A stretch of DNA of 64,000 nucleotides, from assembly GCF_000972845.2 (NCBI RefSeq), contig NC_040019.1, positions 8,291,774 to 8,355,773 of the forward strand, given 5' to 3'. Positions 1-11,586 of the stretch are shown here, one piece after another. The notes under the pieces are model-generated. The model did not search any database, had not been told where the DNA came from, and saw nothing but the letters and a program-made list of their open reading frames with translations. This DNA is from Larimichthys crocea (Eukaryota > Chordata > Actinopteri > Sciaenidae). The position numbers and the translations under genes were made by a program. How positions within the stretch are numbered: position 1 is the stretch's first letter; each line of letters opens with the position of its first letter.

Positions 1-2124
1 AAACAGTAGCTAATATAATGCTAAACAATACAACACCACCACTACCTGCAGGTCGAAACATGGATTATAGGATTTATTACATTGCATTATGTATTACACA
101 TATTCAGAATGATCTGGTACTCATAATATCAAATCATATATACACAGCAATGTACAGTGTATATAATTGTCAATGTAGTACTATCATACTGTAGACCTAT
201 TTCAAAGCAGCCATTTTGACATTTAATAGTAGTGTAAACACAGGTGTCACCAATGATACTAATTAAAGCTCAGTTCCATTCAGGTCAAACTGCGGCTGGG
301 GTGCATGTCGCACTGCTCTGCTGCAATAAACGCAACAGAACCTTAATTAGTATGATTGGAAACACCTGCCCGACCACGCTGACCCTACTACTTCATGCCA
401 AAATGGCTGCTGTAAGAAAGGTCCGTTGTGATGTCCTTCCTTGCATTGCAAGCTTAGTCGTGTACCCTTGTTAATCATTCTGGAAATGAAACTTGAAAAA
501 CAAAACAAAAAAGACTTGGAGTTCAGGGTGATGGAGGAGGAGGTTATAGCCGCAAGATGTCTAGTGATACATCCTGTCGGGTGATAAGTACACATTGAGC
601 CCATCTTGGAGTAGCATTTCACCGGATCAGAAGCACGAAGTTCTTACCGTTGGCTAAAATAGCACAAGCAAAGATAACAGCAACATGTTTCACTCAGCGC
701 TTCAACAGACTCATGTATTAATGTCCATAAAATATCTATGATTATATATTTTTATGAGCTGCAGTTGCCAGCACCTCTTTTTATACTTTGAAGTTTTTCT
801 CTCTTTTTTCCCCTTCTTTGGCAAAAATAATGATTCAGTATGAAAGTGCGTATGGATACTATATACTTATAATTACCTGTAATTGCAGGTTAGTGTAGCT
901 GCTTATAAAAATAGATGGCTTTCCTGAACAAAAGGTTAAAAGAAAAAAATAGAACTGTTCACGGCAATTTAGAGATATCACTGACGATACCAAAAACAAA
1001 CACGGCTAAGCCTTTAAGAAACGTGTATGGGGTTCTTGTTAAAATATCTTTTTAAATATTTTGCTGTTTGTTACTAAATATCACATGCGGTATACACAGG
1101 TTCAACCATTGGAGTACTCGTCAACAAATTTTGAAGCATTACTTCAAAACACAAATTAAACGCTATCTAACAAATGTTCGTCATATTTATTTCCATCCAT
1201 TGAGATTATACAAAAGACAAAGAAATGAACAGAAGATTTCATCTCTGTGTGTTCAGTCAAGACACATACAAACCAAAATAACTAAATATTTGGCTGGGTT
1301 TTAAGATATCTGTGACCCCAATGCAATGGAGATTAATGGAATTTCACTTTGATGCCAACCATAAACCGCAATATCCCTGGTCTAAGTATCTTGTACCTGT
1401 GCTGTCTAATAAAAAGCATAAAATTCCCAAATTATATTTTTTAAAAGTCCAGTGCAATGTGCCTGAAACTATGTTCCAGTTACTTTGGATAATCCACAAA
1501 CTTTCTCATGAGTAGGAGTTTAAACTTCTTCTGCCAAACAGACATTACATTCCCTATGAACACTATTAAAAGTATATGATTCATGACTACATACCAGATA
1601 ACACTAGATTCTATATTTTTGTGCGTAATTTGGATAAAATGAACCTTTTACACAGCTTAACTTAAAAACTGGAAGTAGCGTTAAAATAGTTATCCTTGCC
1701 ACAGCTCTGCAGATGTCTTATTTCGATACCATATGATGTTGGCTAAGAAGCTACTCATCAATAACCAATCAATGAATCTGAATCACTCTGGTTTTGTTGA
1801 GTCATGCCACTGTGCACACCTCACTATTAAGACAGGACTTTTGAAATGCGTGTGTGTAAACACACTTGGCGATATTGCTGGTGGATCCCAAAGCAAAAAT
1901 TCCCCATTGCCTTTTGAAGAAAATGATCTGTTTAACTTAATTTTCACTCTGTGTCTTTCCTCCCACAATAGCTCTGCCCTAGGTTTGGGAATAACTAGTG
2001 TTGAGGAACTAGAGTAGTGCATCTGACCCAGGAAATGCTCAGGTGAATAACTAGTTACAGTGGAAACAGCCAGTGAGAGAGCATGCACTGAGTCAACAGC
2101 AACAGCTCAATGTTTCCTCCTTAC
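1..2124 (-). other. nipbl: nipbl intron sequence (left edge), no exon recognised
   Basis: This stretch lies downstream of the third nipbl coding exon on the minus strand, and I read it as intron. I looked for the next conserved NIPBL exon and did not find it, so it probably lies beyond the left edge. The sequence is AT-rich and non-coding apart from a copy of a dispersed inverted-repeat element at about 192-424, listed separately. Short open frames here have no family resemblance that I recognise. Confidence 0.6.
192..424. mobile_element. MITE-like inverted-repeat element, copy A
   Basis: The left side carries GACCTATTTCAAAGCAGCC and the right side a degenerate inverse, GGCTGCTGTAAGAAAGGTC. 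The inner part is also palindromic: an ACAGGTGT...AATTAA block is mirrored by AATTAG...AACACCTG. Related copies occur at 39222-39464 and 55830-56067, with shorter relatives at 38196, 38889 and 56361. The length (about 230 bp), palindromic structure and lack of coding capacity fit a non-autonomous DNA transposon. I cannot name the family. Confidence 0.6.
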
Positions 2125-3565
2125 CACCCCAAACCTTGTACTGAGTTGGCATACTTTTGTCCCTGAAGATTTTGGGGTCCCTGGACAGCAGAGTTTGTAG
2201 AAGCATTGGCATGTCACCCTCGGGTTCATCGTTCCCCAAGTTGTCCTTCAACTCTCTGGAAAAGCAAGCAAAAAGCACAGTCCACAGTCATATTACAAGC
2301 AATAGCCGCTCACTGGCCTAAATGCAGTTTTGATTAATGCATTGACTTCATGATTCTGACAATTCAGAGCATGAGCTGACCTATCTGTTTAAGAAGTGAC
2401 TGCAATGTGATCGCCTGACTTCACTGTTAAAAGTTAACAGCGAAACACTTTGTAATGCACAAAAATGACTTTCCCCAATTCAGGACTAAATTTAGAGTTA
2501 ACCCCACCTTACAAACCTATTGTAGTAGCTGCTGGCTAGCTTTCCCTTCTTGACCTTTAATTCTCTTTTGAACATGCAGCGAGTTGTATAAGACGGGTTG
2601 AGCGGTACTTACATGTGTTCAGTGGAGACCTGGTTAAGGCTTTGTGCCAGCTGAGTCACCAGATTCTCATCCCGACACACCAGCAGGCTACTGACCTCTT
2701 CGGAGATCCTTCCATTGTAGAGCAGACTCTTAGCGGTGGTGGCAGGCAGAGGAGAAGGCAAGGGCAGCTGGTTCAACACTAGAAGGGATGATGGAAAGAC
2801 AAGTTAGGCAGAAAATATGTGATTTAAAGTTTGATAACATGCAACTGGCCCATTGTATGTGGTAGTTATGCCAACTGCTTTAAATAATGTACTTTTTGAA
2901 CATGTTAAGCTATTTTTCTTTTAATGAAGCTGATTCATCCATACTCATGTGTTTGTTTTCAACACCTCTAATCAGAATAAACATTTTGACTCAAGCACGA
3001 TAAAAAATAAAACATGCCATATTACCACTTTATACAAACCATTCGCACTATTTACAGTCAAATGCTGTATGCCATCTACATTTAAACTGTTCAGATCGTT
3101 TTAATTTTGCTATATTTACACTGTTCATGCTGTATTATCATTTCATATTGCTTTACTTATACTGTTTATATCTTTTTAGAATTGCTGTATTGCATATATG
3201 TTGTATTCATTCTAAACTGGGTTGAGGGTCTTTGAGCCTACAACGTCCTATCTTCAGAAATATCAGCCACTTCGCATCTGTCTGCCCTGAAATCACCACA
3301 AGTGAGAAGCATCACAATTACCAGTATTTAGCTTCTGGTATAACTACACAGTGCAGCCAATTTCTGGGCCAGCTTGGCAGACAAGTATTCCTCAGCGCTG
3401 CCACATCTTAAATTGAATGTTATAATGTTTAGGCTGCATGAACAGCATTAGAGAGAAAGAGAGAGAGAGAGAGAGTGAGAGAAAGACGATGTTTCACTTA
3501 CAGTCTGTCAGGCTAGCAATTCCAGCAAGAGTAGTGATGGGAACATGAGGCATATCACCATTCAT
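2125..3565 (-). CDS. nipbl: Nipped-B-like protein (cohesin loader), N-terminal coding exons, partial
   Basis: NIPBL (Scc2) with MAU2 loads cohesin onto chromatin in the nucleus and drives loop extrusion. Three coding exons are visible on the minus strand: 3502-3565 (start codon at 3565; protein begins MNGDMPHVPITTLAGIASL), 2613-2778 (contains LNQLPLPSPLPATT and SLNQVSTEH) and 2125-2255 (contains IELKDNLGNDEPEGDMP). All junctions are GT-AG and the phases join cleanly (64, 166 and 131 nt), giving about 120 residues. The start, order and motifs match the extreme N-terminus of vertebrate NIPBL, the part that contacts MAU2. The protein is normally about 2700-2800 aa, so most of the gene lies beyond the left edge. 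The donor of the third exon (GTAAGG, minus strand 2124-2119) is the least certain boundary. Teleosts have two paralogues (nipbla and nipblb), and I cannot tell which this is. Confidence 0.93.
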
Positions 3566-4114
3566 GCTGAAGATGAGGTCAAGAGGTCGTGTCAATGCAC
3601 AGGCTGCTTAATATCATCCAATCTCTTCCTATTCCTCACATCTCCAAAATGCTGCAGAGACAAAAAAGAGACAGTCTTACACAAAAAAAAAAGTTGGATG
3701 CCATCACATGCAGGGCAATAACACAGTGTTTTCCGATCGACAGCGTGCATCTTCTGGGATGGTGGATTCGAAAATGTGTCAGCTCATGAGTGTGCAATTA
3801 TTACACTGCCAACATAACTGCACCTCTGACGTAGACAGTTTATACCGGCCTTGTAGCCAGCCTGGGCATGTCTTTATAAAAGTTATTGATTCATATCAGC
3901 CTCTGGTGTCCAAAAGACTTGTGTTGTGTTTCCTGGTTCTTTGTTTATATATGCAGTGTGTGCTTTTTTGTTTTTAAATGATCATAGCTGTGCTTAAGTC
4001 TAAACATGCATTTGCTGCAGAAACACACATGTTTACACCTCGTGTGAATGCAGGATGTCGTGCATTGATGAATAAATCGCCTAAATGTTTGAATTAAAGA
4101 TGAAAAGTTGCAAC

Positions 4115-4140
4115 GTGTGTGTGTGTGTGTGTGTGTGTGT
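4115..4140. repeat. GT dinucleotide microsatellite
   Basis: This is an uninterrupted run of 13 GT units, in nipbl intron 1 or its 5' flank. Confidence 0.95.
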
Positions 4141-4854
4141 ATAACCTCAAACGTCAGCCTGTTCTTGGGAGTTTTAAATGTCCATTTTAGCAGCTGAAGA
4201 CGGAAGGAAAACAAAGAAAAGAAAAGAAAAACAAACCCGTAGTTAGTACATCTCAAAATTCTTTCTTTTGTTTCTGTGTCAGTTTTTTTTTTTTTTTTTT
4301 TAGGTTTCCGGTGCTGTCCGTACCTTTAACAACGACATTAGCTTAATCTCAACGGCGGCGTATGACTGTATTATTACTCACTTGGTATCATGTTGGAGGT
4401 GTGTACGCTGGCTAGAAAAGGGACGAGCGACACGGAGACGTTTGTAAAAGTGACTTAAAAACCAACTCGGGGGGGGAGGAAGGTTTAGCCGGCTAGCAAC
4501 AACTGGATGTAGCTAGCTAACGTATGCTAGGTCTGTCTGTGAGTTGCCTTTAGCTGATAGCATCACCGGGAGCACCGAGTTTAGCCGTGAGGCTGTCTAC
4601 TCTCTCTCTCTCTCTTTTTATATATCACACAGGTCGTGTATGGGATTATATTTCCGCCTCACACTTACACTGTGGCCTTCATCGACGCATCTCTTAAAAA
4701 AAGCGTACAAAAAAAAAAAAAAGTGGACCTCGGACTTGCCTAAGGAAGCGTAACCCCCGACCCGACGCAGCCAGGGAGGCAGGGGTACAATGCAAAAACA
4801 GAAAAAAAGAAAAAGGAGCCCATCACAAATCACAATTATCCCTCTCTCTCCCCT

Positions 4855-4885
<31 letters not shown>

Positions 4886-5054
4886 TGGCTGATCCCGTTA
4901 ACGGTTGTTGTTGTTGTCCCCCCTCTACACACACACTGAGCTACCCGACAACGCGGAAACACTGCACAATAAATAAAAACCGATTTGCCTGAAAAGAGGT
5001 TGTTGAATCGGGCTTATTTACCTCTGGATGTGATGAGAAAGAGAAGTGGTTCTG

Positions 5055-5270
5055 GTGGAGGAGGAGGAGGAGGAGGAGGAGGGGGAGGAGCAGGAGTAGG
5101 ATGGCAGCTGGAGCTGGGAGAAGAAGAAGAAGAAGTCTCTAGCTCCCCTCTCCGTCCCAGCGTTCAAACAGCTCCTCTCTCCGAGTAATAGCTAACACAA
5201 CGGCAGTGATTCCCGGCAAGGAGGACTGGACTGGACTGGACTGGAGGAGGAGGAGGAGGAGGAGGAGGAG
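5055..5270. repeat. GGA-repeat cluster in the nipbl promoter region
   Basis: Two GGA trinucleotide runs (about 5055-5090 and 5243-5270) flank a GAA-rich block, and a short GGACT repeat precedes the second run. The strand asymmetry (G-rich on plus, C-rich on the nipbl sense strand) could support G-quadruplex or triplex formation. It lies in the inferred nipbl 5' UTR or promoter. Confidence 0.8.
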
Positions 5271-5599
5271 GGGTGGTGGTGTTTTCTTCTTTCTCACGCC
5301 GAGCATATCACCTGCTGAGGCGGGGAGGAGGGAGGGGGGAAGGGCATCCCCCCTTCGAACCGGCCTTTATCGGAGTGGAGATGTGTATCAGACGCTGGAG
5401 GTTATGTTTGCAGGTAGCGCTTTCATTATCATGATACAGAAACAAGCAGGGAACAGATAAAAAAAAAGAGGAGGGGGGATCCACAGTCTCTCTCTCTCTC
5501 TCTCTCTCCCTTTCAAAATGCCGACCGGAAGAACCGGTAAAAGGAATAACTCCCTCAACCGGCGGGGAGCCGGGATAACCAACGTGTTTAAACGCCCAT

Positions 5600-7880
5600 T
5601 CATAAGAGCATCCTTTCAGTGAGGATTTTCTGTATTGGAATCATTCAATGCAGCGCTATTAATTAAAACAAAAGAGTCCATTGATCTGTGATGGGAGCTT
5701 TAAAAAAACATGAAACAAACAAACAAACAAAAAAAAAAGAATATGCTGCATTTTTTTCCCCTGCACAAATAAAGTTTAATTATATGTGATCACTTTAATA
5801 AAAATGTCTATTCAGTTCAGTGGTTATGTATTATATGTAGGCTTGTCATCACAAACACATGAACAGTCACACCAATCAGCTGACTGACAACAAACCTACC
5901 CACCTTTCCCCCGAGGCTGCAAACAGTCTCCTCTTGTTTGTCCTTTCTCTCATTATGCGAACATATTCAGGAATGTAGAAACATTTTAAAACTAATTCAT
6001 CGCATCTAATAGATTGAATATATAGAGAGGAAGTACTGAATTTGAAGCGAATAGTGATTAAATGTTATAAACAGGTTTTGGTCTCCCTCTTGTGGAAGAA
6101 ACATTTAGTGGTTTTGCAGACTAAAAGTAAACTTTTTGCTTCCTCTTGTCCAGTTTAGCCTTTTCAGACTGTCAATTTCATTTAGATTTGTCCATCCGAG
6201 GAAAATATCAACAGTTCAGACCCAAGACAAAGGCTTCAGTGATGAAAATCAATTTATTTACAATTGAGAATTTGCTGCTGTAATAAAATATGGTACATTT
6301 TTATGCACTGTTGCCCATAAAACAACACAGTCCTTCTTTTATTCCTATTTATACACATCAGGTTAATAGTGGTTTAATTTTCATTGTGATATGTTTGGAA
6401 GAGATTGATTAATAAAGTTTTGAGAATGGGCTTTATTAGTATAATATACTAAGCATTTACTTTAGATGAAGACTGTCATCAAAGATCAATGGGTGATGGG
6501 TTTAAAAATACATAATTGCTCAACATTGAGTCAGAGGATGGACCTCAGGAGACAAGGCAGCAAACATTTACTAGGAAAATAAAACTAATCTGGATATCCT
6601 TTCCTGCACTGACTTATTCTTTTCTGCCAATCATGGGCTAAAACATTGTCAAACTTTTTTTCTCCATACCAAAGTTGACTTCATACCGTGCAGTTTCTTG
6701 ACAGTATACAGGCATAGTCTTTTGATTCATCTTTCTTTAATAGTGTTTTCACACTGCAGCAGATTACCAACAAATAATCCCCATGAATACTGTGAACACA
6801 ATGTGAGCAGCCATGAGCAACAACATGTTTCTGAGAGGTTTTGCTCTTATTTCCAAGGGTGGTGACAGCGGTTTGACGCAGACATTTTCAATTTGTTGAA
6901 TCATTAACTTGTGGTTCTGCATATTACATCCCAAAAAAGCTCTAAGATCACAACAGGCATAAAGTTCTGAACATTTCTCAAATATGTTTGCCCCTAAGCA
7001 AAAATATTATAAAGATGACAAGTTTCTCAGGCCATTCCCACTGACAGCACATCTGCATCTTATTATTTTAGCAAAATAAAGTGATCTGCTGCTTGCAGAC
7101 AAAATATGATACAAATGTCTGTAGATTGTATGGTGAAAAACCAAACCATGACAGTAAAAGACCGTAAAATATGCTCTGACGTATGACTGTAGATTTACAC
7201 AGAATAAGGTAGTATTTTATATTAGAGACTGTTAATTGTACAGTAAAACACCAAAACATTTACTGACATATTTTATGGTCTTTTACTGTCATGGTTTGGC
7301 GGTTTCTCACCATACAGCCCTTTTATAATGTGGAATAAAAACCAAACTTATACGTGAAACCAACAGTATTAATATCCTTCTACTGTAATATTAGAAAGGG
7401 TTATACCAGATTTATTATGATAAAGTTCTGGCAACCACAGCTGCTGTTTTTTTCCCCGTAAAAACAACAATTTTGGACTTTCAGAAGAGAATAACTCATA
7501 TAATATAAAAGGTTTTAAATCTGTGCAGTAAATTACTTGATGAGGATTGTATTTATGTAGTATTTTTATGGTATTTGACTATAGTTTATGATATAACAAC
7601 AATATTTACAAGGTACTTGTAACTAACTTTGAATTAGGAATTTAGGGTAACTTTTAACTTTTTTTTCCCTTTTTTTCATTAACTGGTTTAAAGATGTTAC
7701 AAACCCTACACATTTACTGTATCTCTCGGATCAGGATATGAATAACAATACGGCATACTCTTTCACATAAAAAAGTCAGCAGCTGACACCTGAAGTTTCA
7801 CCAATGGATAATAGTGTTGCGTTCGCGACCGCGGGGTTTCACGGTAATTACTCTGCTTCAATGGGTTTAACCATGAGCCT
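5600..7880. other. nipbl-mlana intergenic region
   Basis: This is AT-rich DNA between two divergently transcribed genes. I see no coding exon in it. The only structure recognised is a foldback repeat at 7129-7314, listed separately. Several AATAAA-like strings occur but are expected by chance in such composition. Confidence 0.6.
7129..7314. repeat. Foldback (inverted repeat) element with ~46-bp arms
   Basis: The left arm, 7129-7173, begins TATGGTGAAAAACCAAACCA and its inverse lies at 7267-7314 with only a few mismatches and one small indel. The arms share CCATGACAGTAAAAGACC. A spacer of about 93 bp separates them. This could fold into a long hairpin and resembles a non-autonomous DNA transposon remnant. 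Target-site duplications were not clear. Confidence 0.75.
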
Positions 7881-7899
7881 CTAACCCGTGACGGTCATG

Positions 7900-8045
7900 A
7901 GTGTGTTCTGCCCCTCTCTGCTCTCGGGCACACTGAGCACAAGATATTTGAGGAGTGAAATAACACAGAGCTAAGAGGACTCAGTCTTTCTGAGGAGGCA
8001 TCCAAACCAGAGGAACTGTTCTCTACAACCTAATTATCCAATTTG
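7900..8045 (+). other. mlana: Candidate mlana 5' non-coding exon
   Basis: A GC-richer stretch ends in a good donor (TTTG followed by GTAAGA at 8046), about 1 kb upstream of the mlana start exon. The start-codon exon has an acceptor (TTTCAG, exon from 9085), so at least one upstream non-coding exon is expected. The 5' limit is unknown. The placement is an inference from splice signals and position only. Confidence 0.35.
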
Positions 8046-8859
8046 GTAAGATGGTGCTTTGCTTGTCTTATTTATTATTTTCTGGCAGAGGTAGCTCTAT
8101 TACAGGCATACTGTAGAATATTTTGTGCAAATAGTATTTTTAATTATCACTCCAAATAACCTGTTATTACTTGATCAAACAGGACAAGTTGACTTAATAC
8201 TTTACATCCACTGCTACTACAACAAGTGATGTTATTACATATCAGGATGACTATGTCGTTGATGTTATATAATCGATAGGAATATTTCCCGATTGGTTAA
8301 CTGTTCATACAATCTGTTGATTTGTAATCTTTACACTTAAACTGCCCATATGTCTTTTATGCAACCTTGCAATCCTAAATATTAAATATGACCACGTATT
8401 TTCGTCATTTGCAAACATAAGCTTTTTAAAGCATTGTTAGCCAATTACACGATTACTTTTTAGTGACTCACCACTGGGCAAGAGAGCATCACTCAGTACC
8501 AGGTTAGAGAAAGGGTGGATGGAAACTCTGCAGGACATGCATTAGGCTCTGAGTATTGGCCAGTGATCCATGAAGAAGGCAAAACAATTGTATTTTTAAA
8601 AAGCAAATTTGAATGTGCAAGTGATTCAAATTCCAACCCAGTAAGTCACATCATAGCATGTTAGTGTATAGTTCAGTGTCAATATGGACAGATTGTTTGA
8701 GGCTTTGACATAAATGTCCCCAAATGTTGTGAGAAAAATAGCAAATATGACACATTTTTATACATTTTCACATTCCTATTGATTTATCTTAATGAGACAC
8801 AATAAAATAAAGAAAACTGATTATTTCCAAAGGACAACAAATCAATTTAACAGTGCACA

Positions 8860-8866
8860 TCACGTG
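8860..8866 (+). promoter_or_regulatory. TCACGTG E-box upstream of the mlana start exon
   Basis: A single TCACGTG lies about 220 bases upstream of the start-codon exon of mlana. MITF/TFE factors bind this sequence, and MITF drives MLANA in mammalian melanocytes. A 7-bp match can occur by chance, so occupancy is speculative. Confidence 0.3.
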
Positions 8867-9112
8867 TTTTACAATGTGCATCATTTGGTTGCTGATAACC
8901 TTGTGACACCTGACATGACAGTCTACATTTAATTCTAACATATACATATTTTCTAATATATATTCTTGAACTTCTCTCTTTTCAGATGAAAATGGGTATC
9001 ATTTGATGCACTGAAAGAAAATGTTGTCTTACTCCTTATGTTGCTACATTGTATTTAACCCTTTAATTTTCTTTTGACTTTCAGCTGAATGCCTTGTAAT
9101 CGTACATCCGGG

Positions 9113-10572
9113 ATGCCTCGTGGAGACTTCAACATTTATTTTGCCAGCAGCAGACGAGGAAATGTCAGAGCTGAGGAGTATGTGTATATATTTTAATTTA
9201 AAATCAGGGATCAGTAGGTAGTAGTACTTCAATCAGTAATCACCTCAGTAATCAGTAGTACTTCCTTATATGAATCTGTTGTATACAGCATCACATATTG
9301 TGGCAAATACTTTAATACTGATATGCCAAATAGAGTTATAAACTAAAAATTGTGCATCACAGGGCCGTGGGCATAGTGCTGCTGGTCGTCATCCTGGCAG
9401 CTCTCTTCATCCTGGGCTGCTGGTACTTCAAGAAGAGGAGTGGCTACAAAATAATCAGGGTGAGACCATCATACTTCCTTTAATATATATATATATCCAA
9501 TGTTTCTGCAAGATTTCATACCAAAATTTAATTTGATGGGTCGAACAATCAATATATTGTGGCATATTCATCTGTGTTGTTTTGTATATTTTTTCACTGT
9601 GTGTTTGTCTCATTCTCCCCAATTTATCATGTCTTCATCTCTTGCTGTTTCCCCACAATTCCTCACACATCTTTCTCTCCTCTGCAGAGCCCCAGATCAG
9701 GGTCACCAAGTTACACAGGAGGCCAGTACTCAGAGGCAGGACCTTCATCAGAAAACAAGATGGCTCTCACTGATTTTGGCAGCTTCCAACCTGCGGTGAG
9801 GAACTGACTTTCCTTGCCTTCTATTGTATCTCCCTGTCCTAAAGTCAAGTATTTTTAATGTCAGGATAAAGATTGATAACAAATTCAAAAGCTGTGTGTG
9901 TAGAACGTAAAAAAAGAAGAAGAAAAAGTTTGCTTTTTTTAATGCATTGCCAATTAATAGTTAACTAGTAGCCAGACTTGACCAAAGTATGGACAACCTC
10001 CACAGAGGGTACTTGTTTAGTACAAAGCCTCAGGACTCTGATCACAGTGTTGAACACGTGAAGCTGATGTAATGGATGCCTGAAGGAGAGATTATTTTGT
10101 CACCAGACTAAGGGTGGGTATTAAAAATGTTTCATTCCCAAGGGAGGTATGCATATCCATGTATGTCGGGGAAAAAAAAAAATCAGATCAGCACCCTCTC
10201 ATATGAGATGAAGTTACAAAAGCACAATGGCTGATCGTTTTCTACTGCAGCAGTAACCAGACTCCTGAAATAGAGAAGAGCATTTTAACTATACTGGAGC
10301 CACTGTTGAGTCCAAAGACCAAAATTGTTTAAACCCAGTGCCATATGTTAGATATTGACATACCTAGATATGATGGTGAATTGTGTGTATGTAATTAAAA
10401 AGTAAACATCTGTTGAATAGTACATACAAACATAAATGAGGTTCACTGAGACTATATAGTTGTATGAGCCTCTAAATTTTGTTCTAATTCCACTTTTTCC
10501 CAGGTTGCCAATGCTCCTCCAGCCTACGAAAAGATTTCCTCTGGGCCGCTACCTCCTCCCTATTCCCCCTGA
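9113..10572 (+). CDS. mlana: Melan-A (melanoma antigen recognised by T cells 1 homologue)
   Basis: Melan-A is a small single-pass membrane protein of melanocytes. It resides in early melanosomes, Golgi and endosomes, and helps PMEL sorting and melanosome maturation. The coding exons are 9113-9177, 9363-9459, 9688-9795 and 10504-10572, all with GT-AG junctions and consistent phases, giving 112 aa (human 118). The protein begins MPRGDFNIYF, like human MPRED. Residues 22-43 (from EAVGIVLL to LGCWY) form the membrane helix, followed by basic KKRSGYK. The C-terminus has NAPPAYEKIS and ends PPPYSP, the family's proline-tyrosine motifs. The start codon is the first ATG in an exon whose acceptor is at 9083-9084. 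The gene converges with brd10. It is complete, with no disruption seen. Confidence 0.95.
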
Positions 10573-10815
10573 AGAACCAACTGTAGAAGTTGGACGGATG
10601 TCTAAAAAAGGAGAATACTGACAAACAATAAACTTCATCTATTGTCTGATGATATATATAGATCTGATGTGTCTCTCAATAAGCTTTGTAGCCAAATATA
10701 CCAACAGCTTAAAAGTATTGTAGCCCTCACTTTGTAAAATTATTCAAACAAACACAATGTATATACCATAGTAGGTTGTTTAAATAAACCAATAAAAATG
10801 ATTTCACAAGAGTCT
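10573..10815 (+). terminator. mlana: mlana 3' UTR and polyadenylation signals
   Basis: AATAAA occurs at 10627-10632, 10783-10788 and 10791-10796. The last two, close together, are the likely main signals and would put cleavage near 10810-10820. The 3' end of brd10 on the other strand is predicted only about 30-40 bases further on. Confidence 0.6.
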
Positions 10816-10844
10816 GTGTATGAGGAAGCAGCTCAAACACACTT

Positions 10845-11586
10845 GTTGGGGACAGTCGCATTGTTTATTTCCATGCAGTAACGTCCACATTTGTTCAATG
10901 AAAATGTACCTAGTAAATATTTTTGAAAAATCTATATGGTAAAAATAAATAAATGTGACTTCAAAACATTTTATATGGGCTCAAACATGTAGTACAAAAT
11001 CATCTATTAGTTTTATTTATATTTCTAAAAAGTAAAATGTAGTTTTCAAACAATTACTAGTTGAAAAAAGGACAACATAACAGAATCTGGATACAGAGAG
11101 TTGTATTATTCAAACTGACAGATAAAGTAGAGTAAGTTGAATGAATTGTATCCCAATTGTTACTTCTCGAAGCAGTATCGACTATCGTAGTATAGTAAAA
11201 AATCTTAAACTGAAAATCATTTGATCTAACCTCCCTTTCTACTGATTTTTTATAACAGTTGTCATTACTGGCCATGAAGTTAAAAAAAAAAAGAAGTTAG
11301 GAGTCTATAACATTCATCTGAGGGTGACCTCAACAGTTTTCACTTGAGAAACCCGTCACAGTATACATTTTTAGTAAGTCTGAGTGACCATACAGTTTAC
11401 CTATAAGATGATCTAACCAGAGGGTATAACCTACTGTATTCTAAGTGTAAGTTACGAGTCAAACTACAGCAGGAAAGCAGGTCTTTAACTAACCCCAAGG
11501 ATTAATACAAGCAATGGATATGAGTCCTGCCAAATGTAAGCAGCTGAAAAGTCTTAAGAGTCCTCACAGAGCCGGCGCAGTCTCAG
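10845..11586 (-). terminator. brd10: brd10 3' UTR and polyadenylation signals
   Basis: Downstream of the brd10 stop codon on the minus strand, AATAAA occurs at 11012-11017 and at 10864-10869. Use of the second would give a 3' UTR of about 740 nt ending near 10845. The sequence is AT-rich and non-coding. Confidence 0.55.

Larger units (their letters stand above)
3566..5600 (-). promoter_or_regulatory. nipbl: nipbl intron 1, 5' non-coding exon and CpG-rich promoter region
   Basis: Upstream of the nipbl start exon the sequence changes at about 4300 from AT-rich intron to CpG-containing, purine/pyrimidine-skewed DNA that continues to about 5600. A good minus-strand donor (CCAGAG followed by GTAAAT) ends a candidate 5' UTR exon at 5022, and GTGAGT at 4376-4381 is another possibility. 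The region holds GGA repeats (5055-5090 and 5243-5270), TC tracts and a GT13 microsatellite (4115-4140). It most likely contains the nipbl transcription start. The exact start cannot be set without transcript data. Confidence 0.55.

Noticed and set aside
4544..5603. Several small open frames in the nipbl promoter region (Gly- or Arg-rich)
   Set aside because: They come from GGA, GA and TC repeats and have no homology pattern.
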